Program-made: the position numbers and the translations under genes
Source of the DNA: Hemerocallis citrina
Lineage: Eukaryota; Streptophyta; Magnoliopsida; Asparagales; Asphodelaceae
Length of the DNA stretch: 64,000 nt
NCBI GenBank assembly: GCA_017893485.1
Contig: CM030359.1
Span: forward strand, 34,145,994-34,209,993
Reading direction: 5' to 3'
In this document: positions 22,542 to 33,647 of the stretch, piece after piece
Layout: each line of letters starts with the position of its first letter
Position numbering within the stretch: position 1 is the stretch's first letter
The notes under the pieces: model-generated
Databases searched by the model: none
What the model saw: only the letters and a program-made list of their open reading frames with translations
Told to the model about the DNA's origin: nothing

Positions 22542-22795
22542 ATGCCCGAAGAAGGAAGTAGTAGTAGACCTCCTACAAACCGGAAAGGGCCACGGACATG
22601 TCATGGACATCCTCCCAAAAAATCTAGCCGTGGTGGACAGAGACGTAGCAATGTAAGATGACTTGATATTTATTTCATACGTTTAATTTTAAATCAATAA
22701 AATTATAAACTTTTACATCGATTTTTAATTTTTTGGTGTAGGATGAGGCGGGTCCGTCTTTACTAGGGACACTTGTCTCTTTCCATCTAAGTTAG
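22542..22795 (+). pseudogene. Two-exon coding-like fragment next to the MULE
   Basis: An ATG at 22542 opens 37 codons rich in Pro, Ser, Lys and Arg (MPEEGSSSRPP..., then SRGGQRRSN). These stop being open exactly at a good donor, AATGTAAG at 22653. A T-rich stretch ends in TTTTTGGTGTAG at 22741, and the frame resumes in phase 0 with DEAGPSLLG before a stop near 22795. The clean phase and splice sites suggest the 5' exons of a captured or element-borne gene that has lost the rest. I do not recognise the protein. Confidence 0.35.
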
Positions 22796-23045
22796 CGACA
22801 ATTTTTGAACTAGGGTCGCTAAATCGTAATTCCCAATTTTCCAGAGACTTTCAAGTCTCTAGAAGTAAGAACTTTCAACAGTCGCTATCTCAGATAGCGA
22901 CACTAGTTCAACCAATAACGCTGACTGAGTTAGCGACTGTGGTAATTCCTAATTTTCCAGAGACTTTCAAGTCTCTTGAGGTAAGTTTATGAGGCGTGTT
23001 AACACAGTTAGTGCGGTCCTTTTTATCAGGCGTGCTAACTGACTG
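22780..23045. repeat. Left repeat zone of the MULE
   Basis: GTTAGCGACA (22791), GTCGCTAAATCG (about 22815), a perfect palindrome GTCGCTATCTCAGATAGCGAC (22881-22901), CTGACTGAGTTAGCGACTG (22921) and GTGCTAACTGACTGATA (about 23030) occur in sequence. A CCAGAGACTTTCAAGTCTCT segment, itself an inverted repeat, occurs twice about 115 bases apart (near 22840 and 22955). Confidence 0.65.
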
Positions 23046-23267
23046 ATACCAAAACCCAGAAACATAGAACTGAATATATCTCCTTTAATGATATTCAAAA
23101 TCAAACTTTCAACACGAATATACTTCAAATTCATTCATTCAAAATAACATCATCCATACATTCATTCAATCACTTAAAAATATTCAACAATACAAACTTC
23201 AATCCAAAATATTCAACATTACAAAATATTCAACAAAATACATTATCACAATCATTCATTGATGGCT

Positions 23268-25417
23268 TTAAGAAGCTTGACTTGAGTTTTTCCGACATCG
23301 GCGCCTATTGTGACCTCTCAAACCGCATTTGGAACATGTCATACCCGTAGCCCTACTGGACTCATCTTTTACATCCATATCATTACGAACTCTCGTACTC
23401 TTCGGATGCCCTTTCCTAGAACGTCGAAGGCTCGTATCAGCTACGAGTCTGATTCCAGTATTAACAGACCAATATTCAAGATCTAGTGTAGGATGAAAAT
23501 TGGGAGCCCATGTTTTTGCTAACGAAATAGTTGAATAGATTGTATCAACATACGTCTTGTAATCAATAGTACGATATGCGCAAGCAGCTAACACATGGGA
23601 ACATGGTATATGATACAGCTGAAATTTCTGACAAGTGCATGTTTTATTACCCAAGTTAACGATGTGCAAGTTACCACCCTTTTGATTCTCACCTACTCTT
23701 CGTATACCTGTTTGACTGTAAAAACTCCTGGTTGATGGCTAAACATTATCACTTCATGCTTGTTGGCTCTATCACACCAGAAATCTATCAAATCATGTAC
23801 TCTTTGTGCAAAAATTTTATCTTCACAAATGAGCTTGTTGGCTAACTGACACCGTGTAGCAAAGTAAGAATTAAGACGGTAAAAGATCATGTCCAGAATA
23901 GCAGTACTAGTAAACTACGCACACCTTTCAATACTGAATTGAAAACTTCTGATAGGTTCGTAGTCATTATGCCATATCGTCGACCTTCATATTCAGAAAG
24001 TGCTTATTGCTTAACTAATTTCTCTTTCAACCAATTTGCCGCTTCCACGTTGACAGTTTCCAGCTCCGCGAGTTTGCTAAGAAATTTTTTGGGTTGGTTT
24101 TGACATGCTATAATTTTCACTTTGGTCCTCATTACTTTGCTACCAAATTTGGTAAAGAAATTTGCAGCGGAATATCACATACAATAACGACGATATGCAT
24201 TTGGTTCGTTCCACACTCCGTTTTGCGAGTCCATGGCAGCCAAAATACCTGCGTGATGGTCAGACATAATACATAAACCAAACCGATCCGTGACATAAAG
24301 CGAATGCAGCTCATGAACCATGTCCATGTATAAATACTCTCTCCGTCAACTATTGCAAAGGTAAATGGAAAGAGACAATCGTTCGCATCCGGTGATAAGG
24401 CTATTAACAAACAACCCTTATATTTCCATACAAGTGTGTCCCATCAACATTTATAACAGGTATGCATGACTTGAACCCTTCAATTGAAGCACAAAATACA
24501 CAAAACACTCCCTTGAATGTTTCCTCACCAGGACCGGAATTATACTTATCCCAATGGACAATAATTTCTGGATTTGCTGCTTGTATTGCTGATAGAAGTA
24601 AAGGCAACTTAGCATACGCGTCTTCAAATGAACCGTACAACTTCTCAATTGCTTTTTGTTTTGCAATCCAAGCCTTTCTATAAGATATCTGATAATTGAA
24701 TTGTAGTTTGACTATCGCAATAATGGCCCACGATGTAATTCATATCTCAGTCTTGACAACATTCACAATCAAATTGCATACAGGTTTAGCATCAACTTTA
24801 CAGTGGTCTTGATTCAATGTGGGATTCACACATCTATGCGACCCTACTATTTTTTTAACCACAAAATTTGTCCGGCCCTTCAGAACGATTGTACGTAATA
24901 TCCATGGACAACCACCCTCACTTGCAACTGGTGGGATTTGCACCGTCTCCTCAAGTGAATGTTTTATCGGAGCCAATTTACATTTAATGGTATATATGGT
25001 CGGTGAAGATTTCATTGTGATAAATTCCCGATGTTTGTTGATGGAGTATAACGTTACCGCATGTTGGATCGATTCTTTACTATGAAACTCTTGCCCAATG
25101 TAGAATTCATCTACGGTGGATGAACCGGACGACTCTTGTGGACCATGATTTACTCTCGCACTTTGTGCCATCTCCTCGGTAACATGAACATTAACATTAT
25201 TGAAGACATCAGTAAGGTTCACATCGACATCATTACTCTTATTTATATTAACATTTACATATTCATCTTCTTCTTCCTCGTCTTCATTTTGTAAATCCTC
25301 TTCAAGTTCATCGTCTGTTTCTTCGTCTTCTTCATCATCATTGACTAAATCATTATTAACGGTGAAATTTTCAAATATTCCGAAAACATTGGTATTCCAA
25401 ACGTAATCATTAACCAA
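23268..25417 (-). pseudogene. MULE transposase (MuDR type)
   Basis: On the minus strand, the N-terminal part (25417-24740) has a long acidic Asp/Glu stretch. The MuDR DNA-binding domain follows: YIGQEFHSKESIQHAVTLYS, then CPWILR and a KKIVGSHRCVNP segment. The catalytic region has INVDGTHLYGN (first Asp, about 24425) and PFTFAIVDGESIYTWTWFM. After a frameshift comes MSDHHAGILAAMDS (second Asp, about 24250), then YGIMTTNLSEVFNSVLKG (about 23920-23975). The C-terminus has a SWIM finger, CTCQKFQLYHIPCSHVLAAC (about 23600), and a CCHC knuckle, CSKCGLRGHNRRRC (about 23300). At least two frameshifts inactivate it. Confidence 0.85.
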
Positions 25418-25649
25418 ACATTGGTAGTGAATGGGTTGATAAAAAATCCGCTTTATAAATTCCCAAACAAAGAAATTTTGGTAGATGGTTTTAGGGTTTT
25501 GAGAGTGGGAGGAGATATGAATGTGAGAGATGAAGAAGATCCTTTAAGATTTTGTATAGTTTTTTTGAGTAAGATCTCCAATTGGGATGCTAGAATTTTG
25601 GAGTTGGGTTTCGAAATTGGAACAGAATGAGAAGAGAGAGATAGAATAT

Positions 25650-25990
25650 GAAGAGAATAGACACCGACAGCGAGTGTGATTTAAGTGAAATCTCAATCGA
25701 CACTCACTATCTCAGTTTGCGTGCCTAGTTTAAGTGGGCGCGCTAACGGGGTTAGCGAGCCTATACTTGAAAAAAAAATTCGCACACTCTTACTTGAGGG
25801 AAAAAAGTAGTGGCCCCTAATACACGCTGACTGAGATAGCATGCAGATTTTAACCAGGTGCGCTATCTCAGTCAGCGACAGGGACGTTTTGGTATTTAAC
25901 TTTCAAACTGGGACAGTTTAGTATATACTTACAAAAAGTTGGATAGTTTGGTAAAAAATTCGAAAGATTGGGGCTCTGATGCCAAATGAT
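25650..25990. repeat. Right repeat zone of the MULE
   Basis: CACTATCTCAGTTTGCGTG (about 25695), GCGCTAACGGGGTTAGCGAG (about 25740), CGCTGACTGAGATAGCATG (about 25826) and GCGCTATCTCAGTCAGCGAC (about 25860) are inverted variants of the motif in the left zone. The zone ends in AT-rich sequence near GGGGCTCTGATGCC. Confidence 0.6.
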
Positions 25991-26127
25991 TTTTTAAAAC
26001 CATAGATCTCTGTTGGTAATGTCAAAAGTTAATGAAGAGGATTAACAGGAAAAAAAATCCACAATTCTCATAAGGATTTTTTTTTCTATTAAGTTATTTA
26101 ATCCCACATATGTGAGATTGTTGAATG

Positions 26128-26391
26128 TTGAGTTCCTTCTATATAGCTCCACTTATCTTCTGTAACATTGATAGTATAGGGAGTTATTAGAATAAAGGAT
26201 GGGTTCACTAGGATTTGTTAGTGCGATATATTTGTTTTTACAGGGTGCAGGTGTGGCCTGGTATTGAGTTCCATATATATAACTTCCCTTTATCTTCCGT
26301 AACTAGGTTAATATGGGGAGTCATTAGAGGGATGGTTCACTAGGATTTGTTAGTGAGATATATCTGTTTTTATTGGGTGCAGGTGTGGTCC
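26128..26391. repeat. Two-unit tandem repeat of about 135 bp
   Basis: TTGAGTTCC begins at 26128 and 26263. Both units continue through a TATATA(G/A) segment, CTTATCTTC/CTTTATCTTC, CACTAGGATTTGTTAGTG and GGGTGCAGGTGTGG. The interval 26392-26556 that follows shows no gene. Confidence 0.8.
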
Positions 26392-26556
26392 GGGACCTTT
26401 GGGCCCCTTAGGCTTTGATAATGGTAAAAGTCGCAGTAAATCAGGGTTGAATGATTTTAGCACAGATCTTAAAGGTTCTACAAACATATTAAAAGTAATG
26501 AGCCTCCCTAGCAGGTCTAGGCCTTTTCCAGGCTCACTAACAAAATCTCATCAAAT

Positions 26557-26835
26557 GTGACTGGGTGTACTAGGAGAGACCACCAGACAATCAGGGCTGT
26601 AAGTCAAATCTCTTATTCCCAACAAGAGAGCAACCGATTATATCTCTTAAGCGGGGCGTACAGAAGATATCAGATTCACATCAATCTTCTAACTGATTTC
26701 CAGACATATAAATACCCTCCCACCTCCTTCAGTCAGAAGGTAATCAATCTAATCTACTCTCAAACTCTCTTCCTCTCTCTGGTTTTGACTTGAGCATCTA
26801 AGGGTCTGTCGTCGGGGCCAATCCCAGTGTTTCAG
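26557..26835 (+). mobile_element. Tat-like LTR remnant
   Basis: CATATAAATACCCTCC (about 26703) is followed about 90 bases later by TGACTTGAGCATCTAAGGGTC. This layout matches the TATA box and the CTTGAGCGTCGGAGGG phrase of the Tat-1 LTR, here on the plus strand. No paired LTR or internal region is recognisable, so it may be a solo or broken LTR. Confidence 0.4.
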
Positions 26836-27299
26836 ACTTTTTTGTAGGTCCGTCGGCCTCATCAGCAACCATCAGATCCTGATCAAGGTGCTTTTTCAAT
26901 GGTCCAGATTCAATTCCGGGAGATTCAACCACTTTTTACGACGACGATCAAATGTCAGATCTTTAATACTTTCCTTCAAAATATAAACTCACTATCCGTT
27001 TGCTGTCACACCAAAATAAGTAGCAACCATGCTTGTTTATTGATGGGATAAACTAATATCTTAATCTTATCTTTGTTTTTCGGTTTTGACTGATATGATA
27101 AAGATAATATTTTATATTTGTTTTCAGTTTTAACAAACTCATGATTCTTAGCTCAGTTAAGAGGTACTTTGGAAAGTGGGTGAGAAAATCTCTCCCAACT
27201 TTGTTACCCACTTTCTCTCCCTTTTGTTTTAAACAGAAGAGGGTGAAGCCAAGAAAACCGCACGCTTTCAAAAGGAAGCAAATCTCTTCCTCTTCTTCA
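26836..27299. other. Interval without recognisable gene
   Basis: Mixed AT-rich sequence with no coding frame that I trust. Part of it may be the 5' LTR of the copia element whose leader begins near 27300, but I found no matching second LTR. Confidence 0.4.
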
Positions 27300-27506
27300 T
27301 GTTCCCTAATATTTTGCTCACAGGTTCGTTGAGGCACCAGTCGAAGACGTAGGTGTTGGGAGTGCACATATGCCAGCATAGTTGACCGTCGTATCCTGGA
27401 GAAGCTCGTCGATCACCCTATGCATCGGTATAGTGGAGGTGATACATTGTTTAAAGAGACTCAGTGTGACGATTCGGTCTATTTCTGTACAGAAATTTTG
27501 TTTCTT

Positions 27507-27521
27507 TCTTTTGCTATCTTT
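27507..27521. repeat. Target-site duplication of LINE-2, left copy
   Basis: TCTTTTGCTATCTTT occurs here and at 33511-33525, immediately outside the two ends of LINE-2. The 15-base length fits L1-type integration. Confidence 0.75.
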
Positions 27522-27717
27522 TTTTTTTTATAAAAGATGACCTACGTCATCGCTTCATTAATGATAAATAATGAAACATAGTAGAACCAAAATACATCCA
27601 TCAAAGGGAGTTGAAAGCTCCCAATTTCATCCTCCTACACCTCCATTAGAAAAGAAACACAAAATAACTAGTCTATTACATTCAATACTTAAAAACATAA
27701 AGATCAGATAACCTCCT

Positions 27718-30700
27718 CTAGATCTCCTCGGTGACCTTCATCTTCTTCTTTTCCCCCACGTAACCTGCCCAATCATGGATTAGAAGAAAAAATTTATGCA
27801 TTGAGATTGAGAATGAACATGTATGATTGTGAAAGCATAAGTCGTTCCGATCTAGCCATAGGTTCCAGACTGTTGCTGCTATCGCTATGTCCCAAGCCTG
27901 TCTATTCTCTTTCCTAATTAGGTTATCCCTTACTCTACCCCACACATCTGTCGGCGCGTTCGGATGCTCGTTACATCCAAACCCCCTACAGATAACTCCC
28001 AAGTAATTCTCGCCTTATGACACATGAAAAAAATGTGCTCCACGTTCTCGTCTGCCTGCCGGCAATAGCCACAATTGACGTCTATTGGCATATTCCTTTT
28101 CTTTAGGTTTACCTTGGAAAGAATCGCATCATTGAACATCAACCAGCAGAACATTCTTACTTTCAGTGGAGCTTTGGTGCTCCAAATTATGTTTTCCTCT
28201 TTGCTTCTAATACCGCCATCGTTAAGCCATCTGTACATTGATGACACGGAGAACTGCTTAGATTCGTCAATATTCCAGTATCTTTCATCTATGACATTGT
28301 TTGTATTTCCTCCTTTTGCTTGAACGAATCTATTTAGCTCCTCGAACTGACGTGTACTCTCAGGCGACTGACTGGCTGCTACAGTAAACCTTACTTTCCT
28401 GTTTCTCCAAACCTCTGCCACCATTGCCTCCTTGTCCTCTGCTAACGCTGCTGCCTGAGGGAAGAGATTTTCTAAAGACCTATTCACACACCACTTGTCT
28501 TTCCAGAACCTAGTGTTTTTCCCATTTCCTATAGAGCACATGGTATTTGTGTGAAATATTTCCCCCTAATTAGCCACTCCTCTCCACATTGGGGAAACTT
28601 TCCTACGCCCGCATCTTCCTCCAAAACGGTATTTCTTCCTCCTTCGAAACAAGTTGAAAGAGTGGCACCACCACCCTTTATGCCGATTATTGATCTTCCA
28701 CCACCACTTGCTTAGTAGCGCTCTGTTCATGTCGTGAAGATTAAGGATTCCCAGCCCGCCGAATTCTCTTTTCTCACACACCCTCCCCCATTTTACCAGA
28801 TGGAACCCCTTGTTACCTTCCTCCGTTTCCCTCCACAGGAATCATCTTCTAAGCTTGTCTATCTTGTTAATAACCCACTTTGATACCTCGTATACTGACA
28901 TTATATAAAGTGGGATAGCACTGATAACCGAATTTAGCAGGGTAATCCTTCCACCTAGTGACAGAAATCAACTCTTCCATCCTCCTAATTTGATAGCTAT
29001 CTTTTCAATGAGAGGGTTCCAGTCCTCCCTCCGCAGCACCCCCAGCCTTATTGGCGTCCCCAGATACTTGATTGGGAATTCCGCCAACTCACATCCCATC
29101 ATTGTGGCGATAGCGTCTGCCAAAATCGAAAGATTTTCGCTAATTGGAACCACATTAGTCTTGCTTAAATTGACAGTCAGCCCCGACCACCCTTGAAAGC
29201 ATGCCAAAGCTGCCTTGATAGCTACAATTTCTTCCCTTTTGGCCCTTCCGAATAAGATTGTATCATCGGCATACTGGATAATTGTCATTGGGTGTGCCAC
29301 TCCTTTTATCCGAACCCCTTTGATGACATTTTGCTCTTGAGCCCAGCGCATCATTTCTTCCAACCCATCTGCTACTATGGCAAATAGCAGTGGAGACAAA
29401 GGGTCCCCTTTCCTCAATCCCCTCCTACATCTGATTTCTTTTCCATTCCAGCCGTTAACATTTATCGCCGATTTTCCATCTTGCACACACTTGTTCACCC
29501 AGGCCCTCCATTTGTGACTAAACCCTTTTAACTCCAATGCTTCATCAACGCACTCCCAATGAACCGAGTCATAAGTTTTTTCGAAGTCTAGTTTCATTAG
29601 GAACCCATCCAGTTTCCCTCTATATCCCCTGTAAACTATCTCGTGTGCTGACGCTATGCTGTCCATGATGTCTCTTCCTCGGATAAACCCACTTTGCGAT
29701 GGGCTGACCACATCCTGAAGGTGAGGAGCTAATCTTTAGGCCAGCACCTTTGTCACAATTTTGAACGATCCATTAAGCAAGATAATCGGTCTGAAGTCAG
29801 AATGTAAGCGGACTTCACCTTTCTTAGGGACCAGAATAATCGAGGCGTAGTTGAGTCTGTCCAGCTGTGAGTTTTCCTCATAGAACTCCTTAAAGATATT
29901 CATTAGGTCTTCCTTAATGATTTGCCCATATTGTTTGTAGAAGAAATTTGGCAGCCCATCTGGCCCCGGTGATATGTCCTGTCCTAGCCTCTTAATTGCT
30001 TCTAGCACTTCCTCTTCTTCTGTATAGTCCACCCTTTAAGCTTCCTACGCAGCCGCCTTACTTTTTCCACCCAAATTCCTATAGCCGTCTCCTCTTTGGT
30101 GTTGTCTGACCAAGAGTCTTTTATGACTTACCGCATCTCCTCCATAGCCATCCAGGCTTTCTCAAATCTAAACGGGTATCTCTTGTCAGGAATAATATGT
30201 CCACAATCTAAAATTAGTGGCAAAGTGATCGGAGGTGTATCTCGCTGTCGACTTCACTTTTGCCATTGGAAACTCTTCTTCCCAGTCCTTTGAAACCAAT
30301 ATTCTGTCTAACTTTGCCAAAATAGGACTATGTTGCATGTTGGATCAAGTAAATTTCCTGTCATTCATCTCTAGCTCGAGCAGCTCCAGTTCATCTATGG
30401 TTTTGTTGAAGGATTCCTGCTCTCTATGACTGTGGCCTCTACCTCTATGTTCGTGTTGAAATCTGGTGATGTTGAAGTCCCTTCCTACCACCCATGCCCC
30501 GGTCCATTTCTTTCTGATCTCCTGGAGCTCTTTCCATAGATCTAGGCATTTTCTCGAATCATACAGACCGTACACCGTCGTAACCACGTGCACCCAGTCG
30601 TCGCTCCTCCTTCCTAATCTGATAGACACCAAGAACAATCTGATATATTCGTCTATAATTTCATAGATTTTTGCGTCCGCTCCCGCCGCAATGCCCCCTG

Positions 30701-30897
30701 AGTAACCCTCAGCCGCTTTGAATCTCCATTCAAAGTCTGACATTCCTCTAAGAGTAAGGAATTCCTCCACTGTAGGCTTTTCTATTCTTGTTTCTTGAAA
30801 CCCACAAAGAGTTGGGCAAATCCTGTTCAACGTCACACTAATTGATCTTTTTTTTTACCTTTTGCCTCATCCCCCTTACGTTCCAGAAGATGTATAC
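27718..30897 (-). pseudogene. LINE-2 ORF2: endonuclease-reverse transcriptase
   Basis: The endonuclease starts near 30897 with YIFWNVRGM and has VVGRDFNITRFQHE (about 30475) and AKLDRILVSKDW, then the SDH motif (about 30240). RT carries DISPGPDGLPNFFYK (about 29965), MKLDFEKTYDSVHWE, RRGLRKGDPLSPLLF and IIQYADDTILFG with catalytic YADD (about 29270). The zf-RVT region, with LKVRMFCWLMFNDAIL and CGYCRQADENVEHIFFMC, lies at 27930-28541. A C-terminal tail after a frameshift near 27990 ends at 27718. From about 30836 to 28002 the pieces share one frame. They are interrupted by single stops near 30340, 29733, 28965, 28840 and 28560, two of which replace the Trp expected at FTWSN and RWFLW. Confidence 0.9.
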
Positions 30898-30960
30898 CAT
30901 TAATATTAAATTACACCTACCCTCTACCCCTAACAACCCCCCTCTCCTCTCGGCTAGGGA

Positions 30961-33365
30961 CTATGCAGTAGCAAGTTTAGACTCACTTCTAATAATTGCA
31001 ACCTTCTCAAGTTGCTCTGATCTATTAGAACCCATGGCTAAACCGTACAAACTTGCAAAATAAATAAGATAATCATCATTTAATGAATTAAGAACAGATA
31101 AGTCGGAAGAACCAATACCTCCGCCCGACGAATCTTGAGCCGCTGCTTCAGAGGATAGTATTGTTTCGTCCTCCCTATTGAGCTGTTGACTACCCCCTTT
31201 ATCCATCTTGCATTTTCCCTTCCTCTGATACTCCTTATACTTCTTGCTAGAGCCGCTACCTATGCTTTCCCTGATCTCCTTGTCACCATATTCTGTCTCT
31301 ATTTCTGAGATGAAGTTTTCTTCTCTAACATCAAGCAGAGCTCCAATAATTCCTCCTCTCGAATTTGGCTCTGTCGCCTGTTCTATGGGCTCTGATTCTT
31401 GATATGTTTGGTTGAGTGTTCCAACATTTTTCAGTTCCTAGCCATGTGTCTCCCCCAATGGGCCCCCATCAAAAGTGCTTGGCTTTGGCCAAGTAAGTGC
31501 TAATTCAGAAGCTTTATTATTCCTAAGGGCTTTCAATGCTATCTTAATGGACTCCTCGATTTCCTCTTCTGAAAAATGAAGCCAGCTACTTTTTGGAATT
31601 CCCAAAGCCTTGTTCACCTCGAGCCCCTCCCCATCTTGCCGTTTGAGTATCCCAGGTGGCAATTCCAACCTAGTATAATTAGTCAAATCAGCCCCTTGCT
31701 CTTTGCCCCCTGTCCCTTCCGCCGAAAGCAATGTCAGCTTTCCCTCTCCCTCCTGCAACATAGTACAATTGGTCATCTCTTTTGAATGACCTATGACCCC
31801 ATACTCATCAACTGTCTCTATCGGAGTCTTTCCTCCTTTCTGAACCTGACGCCACCTATGCACAGCTCCCCTCTCAAGTGGACCCCAGCCTGGAGACACT
31901 TTTTGAAATGGACGCTATTGATGGATGCTATCCCTGATCAATGGCTTGGATGAAGTTGTGATCTGTCGATTTGGCGGACGCTCAGGATTCCGCCCCCCCC
32001 CCCCTCTCAGAACCAACGGACTGAGTGCGTCTTCTACCTCTGCCCTTGCATCCCTGCCGTCCGTATTTCCTCCCGCTCCGGCGATCTCTCTGAAGGAGAC
32101 ACTCTTTTTTTGGTTCTACAATTCATAGATTTCACGATCAAAGTCGACCAATATCTTTGACGGAATCCGAGCTCTATCGTGTTCCCCGATCTTAAGGCGT
32201 GCGAACTTTAGACAAGAGTGTACAAGCGTTCCTCTATCGATCTCGATCAACATGCCAAAGCTGCGTAGGATGTTTTGGAAACCTGATTGCACCCATAGAT
32301 GGAATGGAAGGTTGTACAGCCTTACCCATAGAGACAGCATCGAATCTAGTTTCACCACTCCCCATCCTCTAGACCATTGCTTGAAAGTCACAAAAAACTC
32401 CATTCCATATGAGTCTCTCCCCTCCAAACTCTTCGTTCTCAGAGCTTCAGCAACCATACCTCCGTCACTGCAGTGCACCAAAAACTTCCCGTCCACTATT
32501 TGTAGCACTGACCAGTTCGGTGAAGACACCGTTTCTAGGGCTGCCGCCAGTAGGTCTGAGATATCTTTCTCCTTTGGGTTGCCCGTACGTGACTTCGCCA
32601 AGAAACATTTATTGTATCTACTCTCGAAGTCGGCCATTAATGGCGTTGGAGTAATCGTTGCATGAATAACTTTCCTCTCCCCCGCGGCACTCTCTTGGGT
32701 CATGCTAAGTTCCGATGCCGGAGTAGTAATCAACTTGTGCGAGTCCTGGTTGGTTGATCCGGTGCCGGTTCTCCTCTAGGACAAGCCGTCGATATGTGGC
32801 TGTTTTCTTTGCACACATAACAAAACCATTCATTCTTACATTACTAATGGAGTGGCCGGCCCTAGCGCATTTGTGGCAGTTGGGTCGAGGGTTCTGCTTC
32901 CTCTCAGCTGAGTCGCTGTTACTCTTTTCTGCATTCCGGCGTCTCCTCGGCCTCACCAAGACCCACTCTCCGTCTTCATCTTTTCTCTTCCTTAACTCTT
33001 CCTGATCTTGAACTGGCACACAGAGACGTGTTCCCTCTCCGGACCTATCACCTGGCTCTCCTTTGATGACCTCCACGAACGTTTCCGTTTCTTCTCCGCT
33101 GGCCTAGTCTCATAATGAATATTTTTGGTGACTTGTAGCGCTCTCATCGAGCACTCCTGCCTCTTGATTCGCCGCGATATTCTTCTTTCTCCCTTTCCCT
33201 TCCCACTCGCTGGTCCTGCCCCTTACCTTCGAACGAACGGTCTCTATGACCAGGTGGTGAGCGATTCGAATCCCTTACCCTGGAGCTGCGTCGGCCCAGA
33301 GCTTGACCTCCATGGTGCTTGCTGGTCCTGGCCATGTCGTCGAAGTCCCTTTCCCGCTTCGTCAT
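30961..33365 (-). pseudogene. LINE-2 ORF1 (DUF4283-like, zinc-knuckle)
   Basis: In plant L1 elements ORF1 is an RNA-binding protein. Here the clear domain is at 32116-32733, with LWVRLYNLPFHLWVQSGF and NILRSFGMLIEID, the usual DUF4283 core. Unusually, a Cys/His cluster (CHKCARAGHS...CAKK, about 32800-32885) and an Arg/Asp-rich basic segment (33144-33365) lie on the 5' side of that core as I read the pieces. Acidic, Ser-rich segments at 31438-31899 and 30961-31206 form the C-terminal part. Frame changes separate the pieces. ORF2 begins about 60 bases after the last stop. Confidence 0.7.
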
Positions 33366-33510
33366 CTCCGTTAGGCTGCGTGAGTTGTGATGGTCGCGGT
33401 AGCTACGATTGGAAAGGTTGGGGTTGGATGGATGGAGATGGTTCTTCCTCTTTTTTGAAAACCTTCTACTGACTGGTACTGTTTATTTGTTATCTTTACT
33501 ATCTTTACTA

Positions 33511-33525
33511 TCTTTTGCTATCTTT
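33511..33525. repeat. Target-site duplication of LINE-2, right copy
   Basis: TCTTTTGCTATCTTT, identical to 27507-27521. It overlaps a local CTATCTTTA repeat of the host sequence, so the exact edge could shift by a few bases. Confidence 0.75.
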
Positions 33526-33647
33526 ACTATATTTGGTTGGTGATTTATTTATTTGTTTTTGTAACCTCATTTCTCTTTGTCGTCATATTTTTTATTTGCA
33601 TATGTTATCATGTTGAACTTTTAACAATCTTAAAGAATGAATTGAAT

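Larger units (their letters stand above)
22780..25990 (-). mobile_element. MULE (Mutator-like) DNA transposon
   Basis: A MULE transposase lies on the minus strand between two zones filled with inverted GCTAACTGAGTTAGC-like motifs (22780-23045 and 25650-25990), interpreted as degenerate terminal or subterminal repeats. The outer termini do not pair well by eye, and I cannot define a 9-10 bp target duplication. Both ends are therefore approximate, and the left end may be lost. Confidence 0.65.
27522..33510 (-). mobile_element. LINE-2 (L1-type), nearly complete, minus strand
   Basis: A 6.0 kb element has a poly(T) run at its left end (poly(A) tail on the minus strand) and a 15 bp target duplication. 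On the minus strand it has ORF1 (33365-30961) and ORF2 (30897-27718). ORF2 stays in one frame over most of its length with only scattered stops, so this copy is younger than LINE-1. It interrupts the leader of copia element 1. Confidence 0.9.

Noticed and set aside
25200..25406. Ser-rich plus-strand frame
   Set aside because: It is antisense to the acidic Asp/Glu stretch of the MULE transposase; GAA/GAT repeats read backwards give TTC/ATC and Ser codons.
31986..31999. C-run as a polypurine tract on the minus strand
   Set aside because: It lies inside LINE-2 ORF1, with no LTR terminus next to it.
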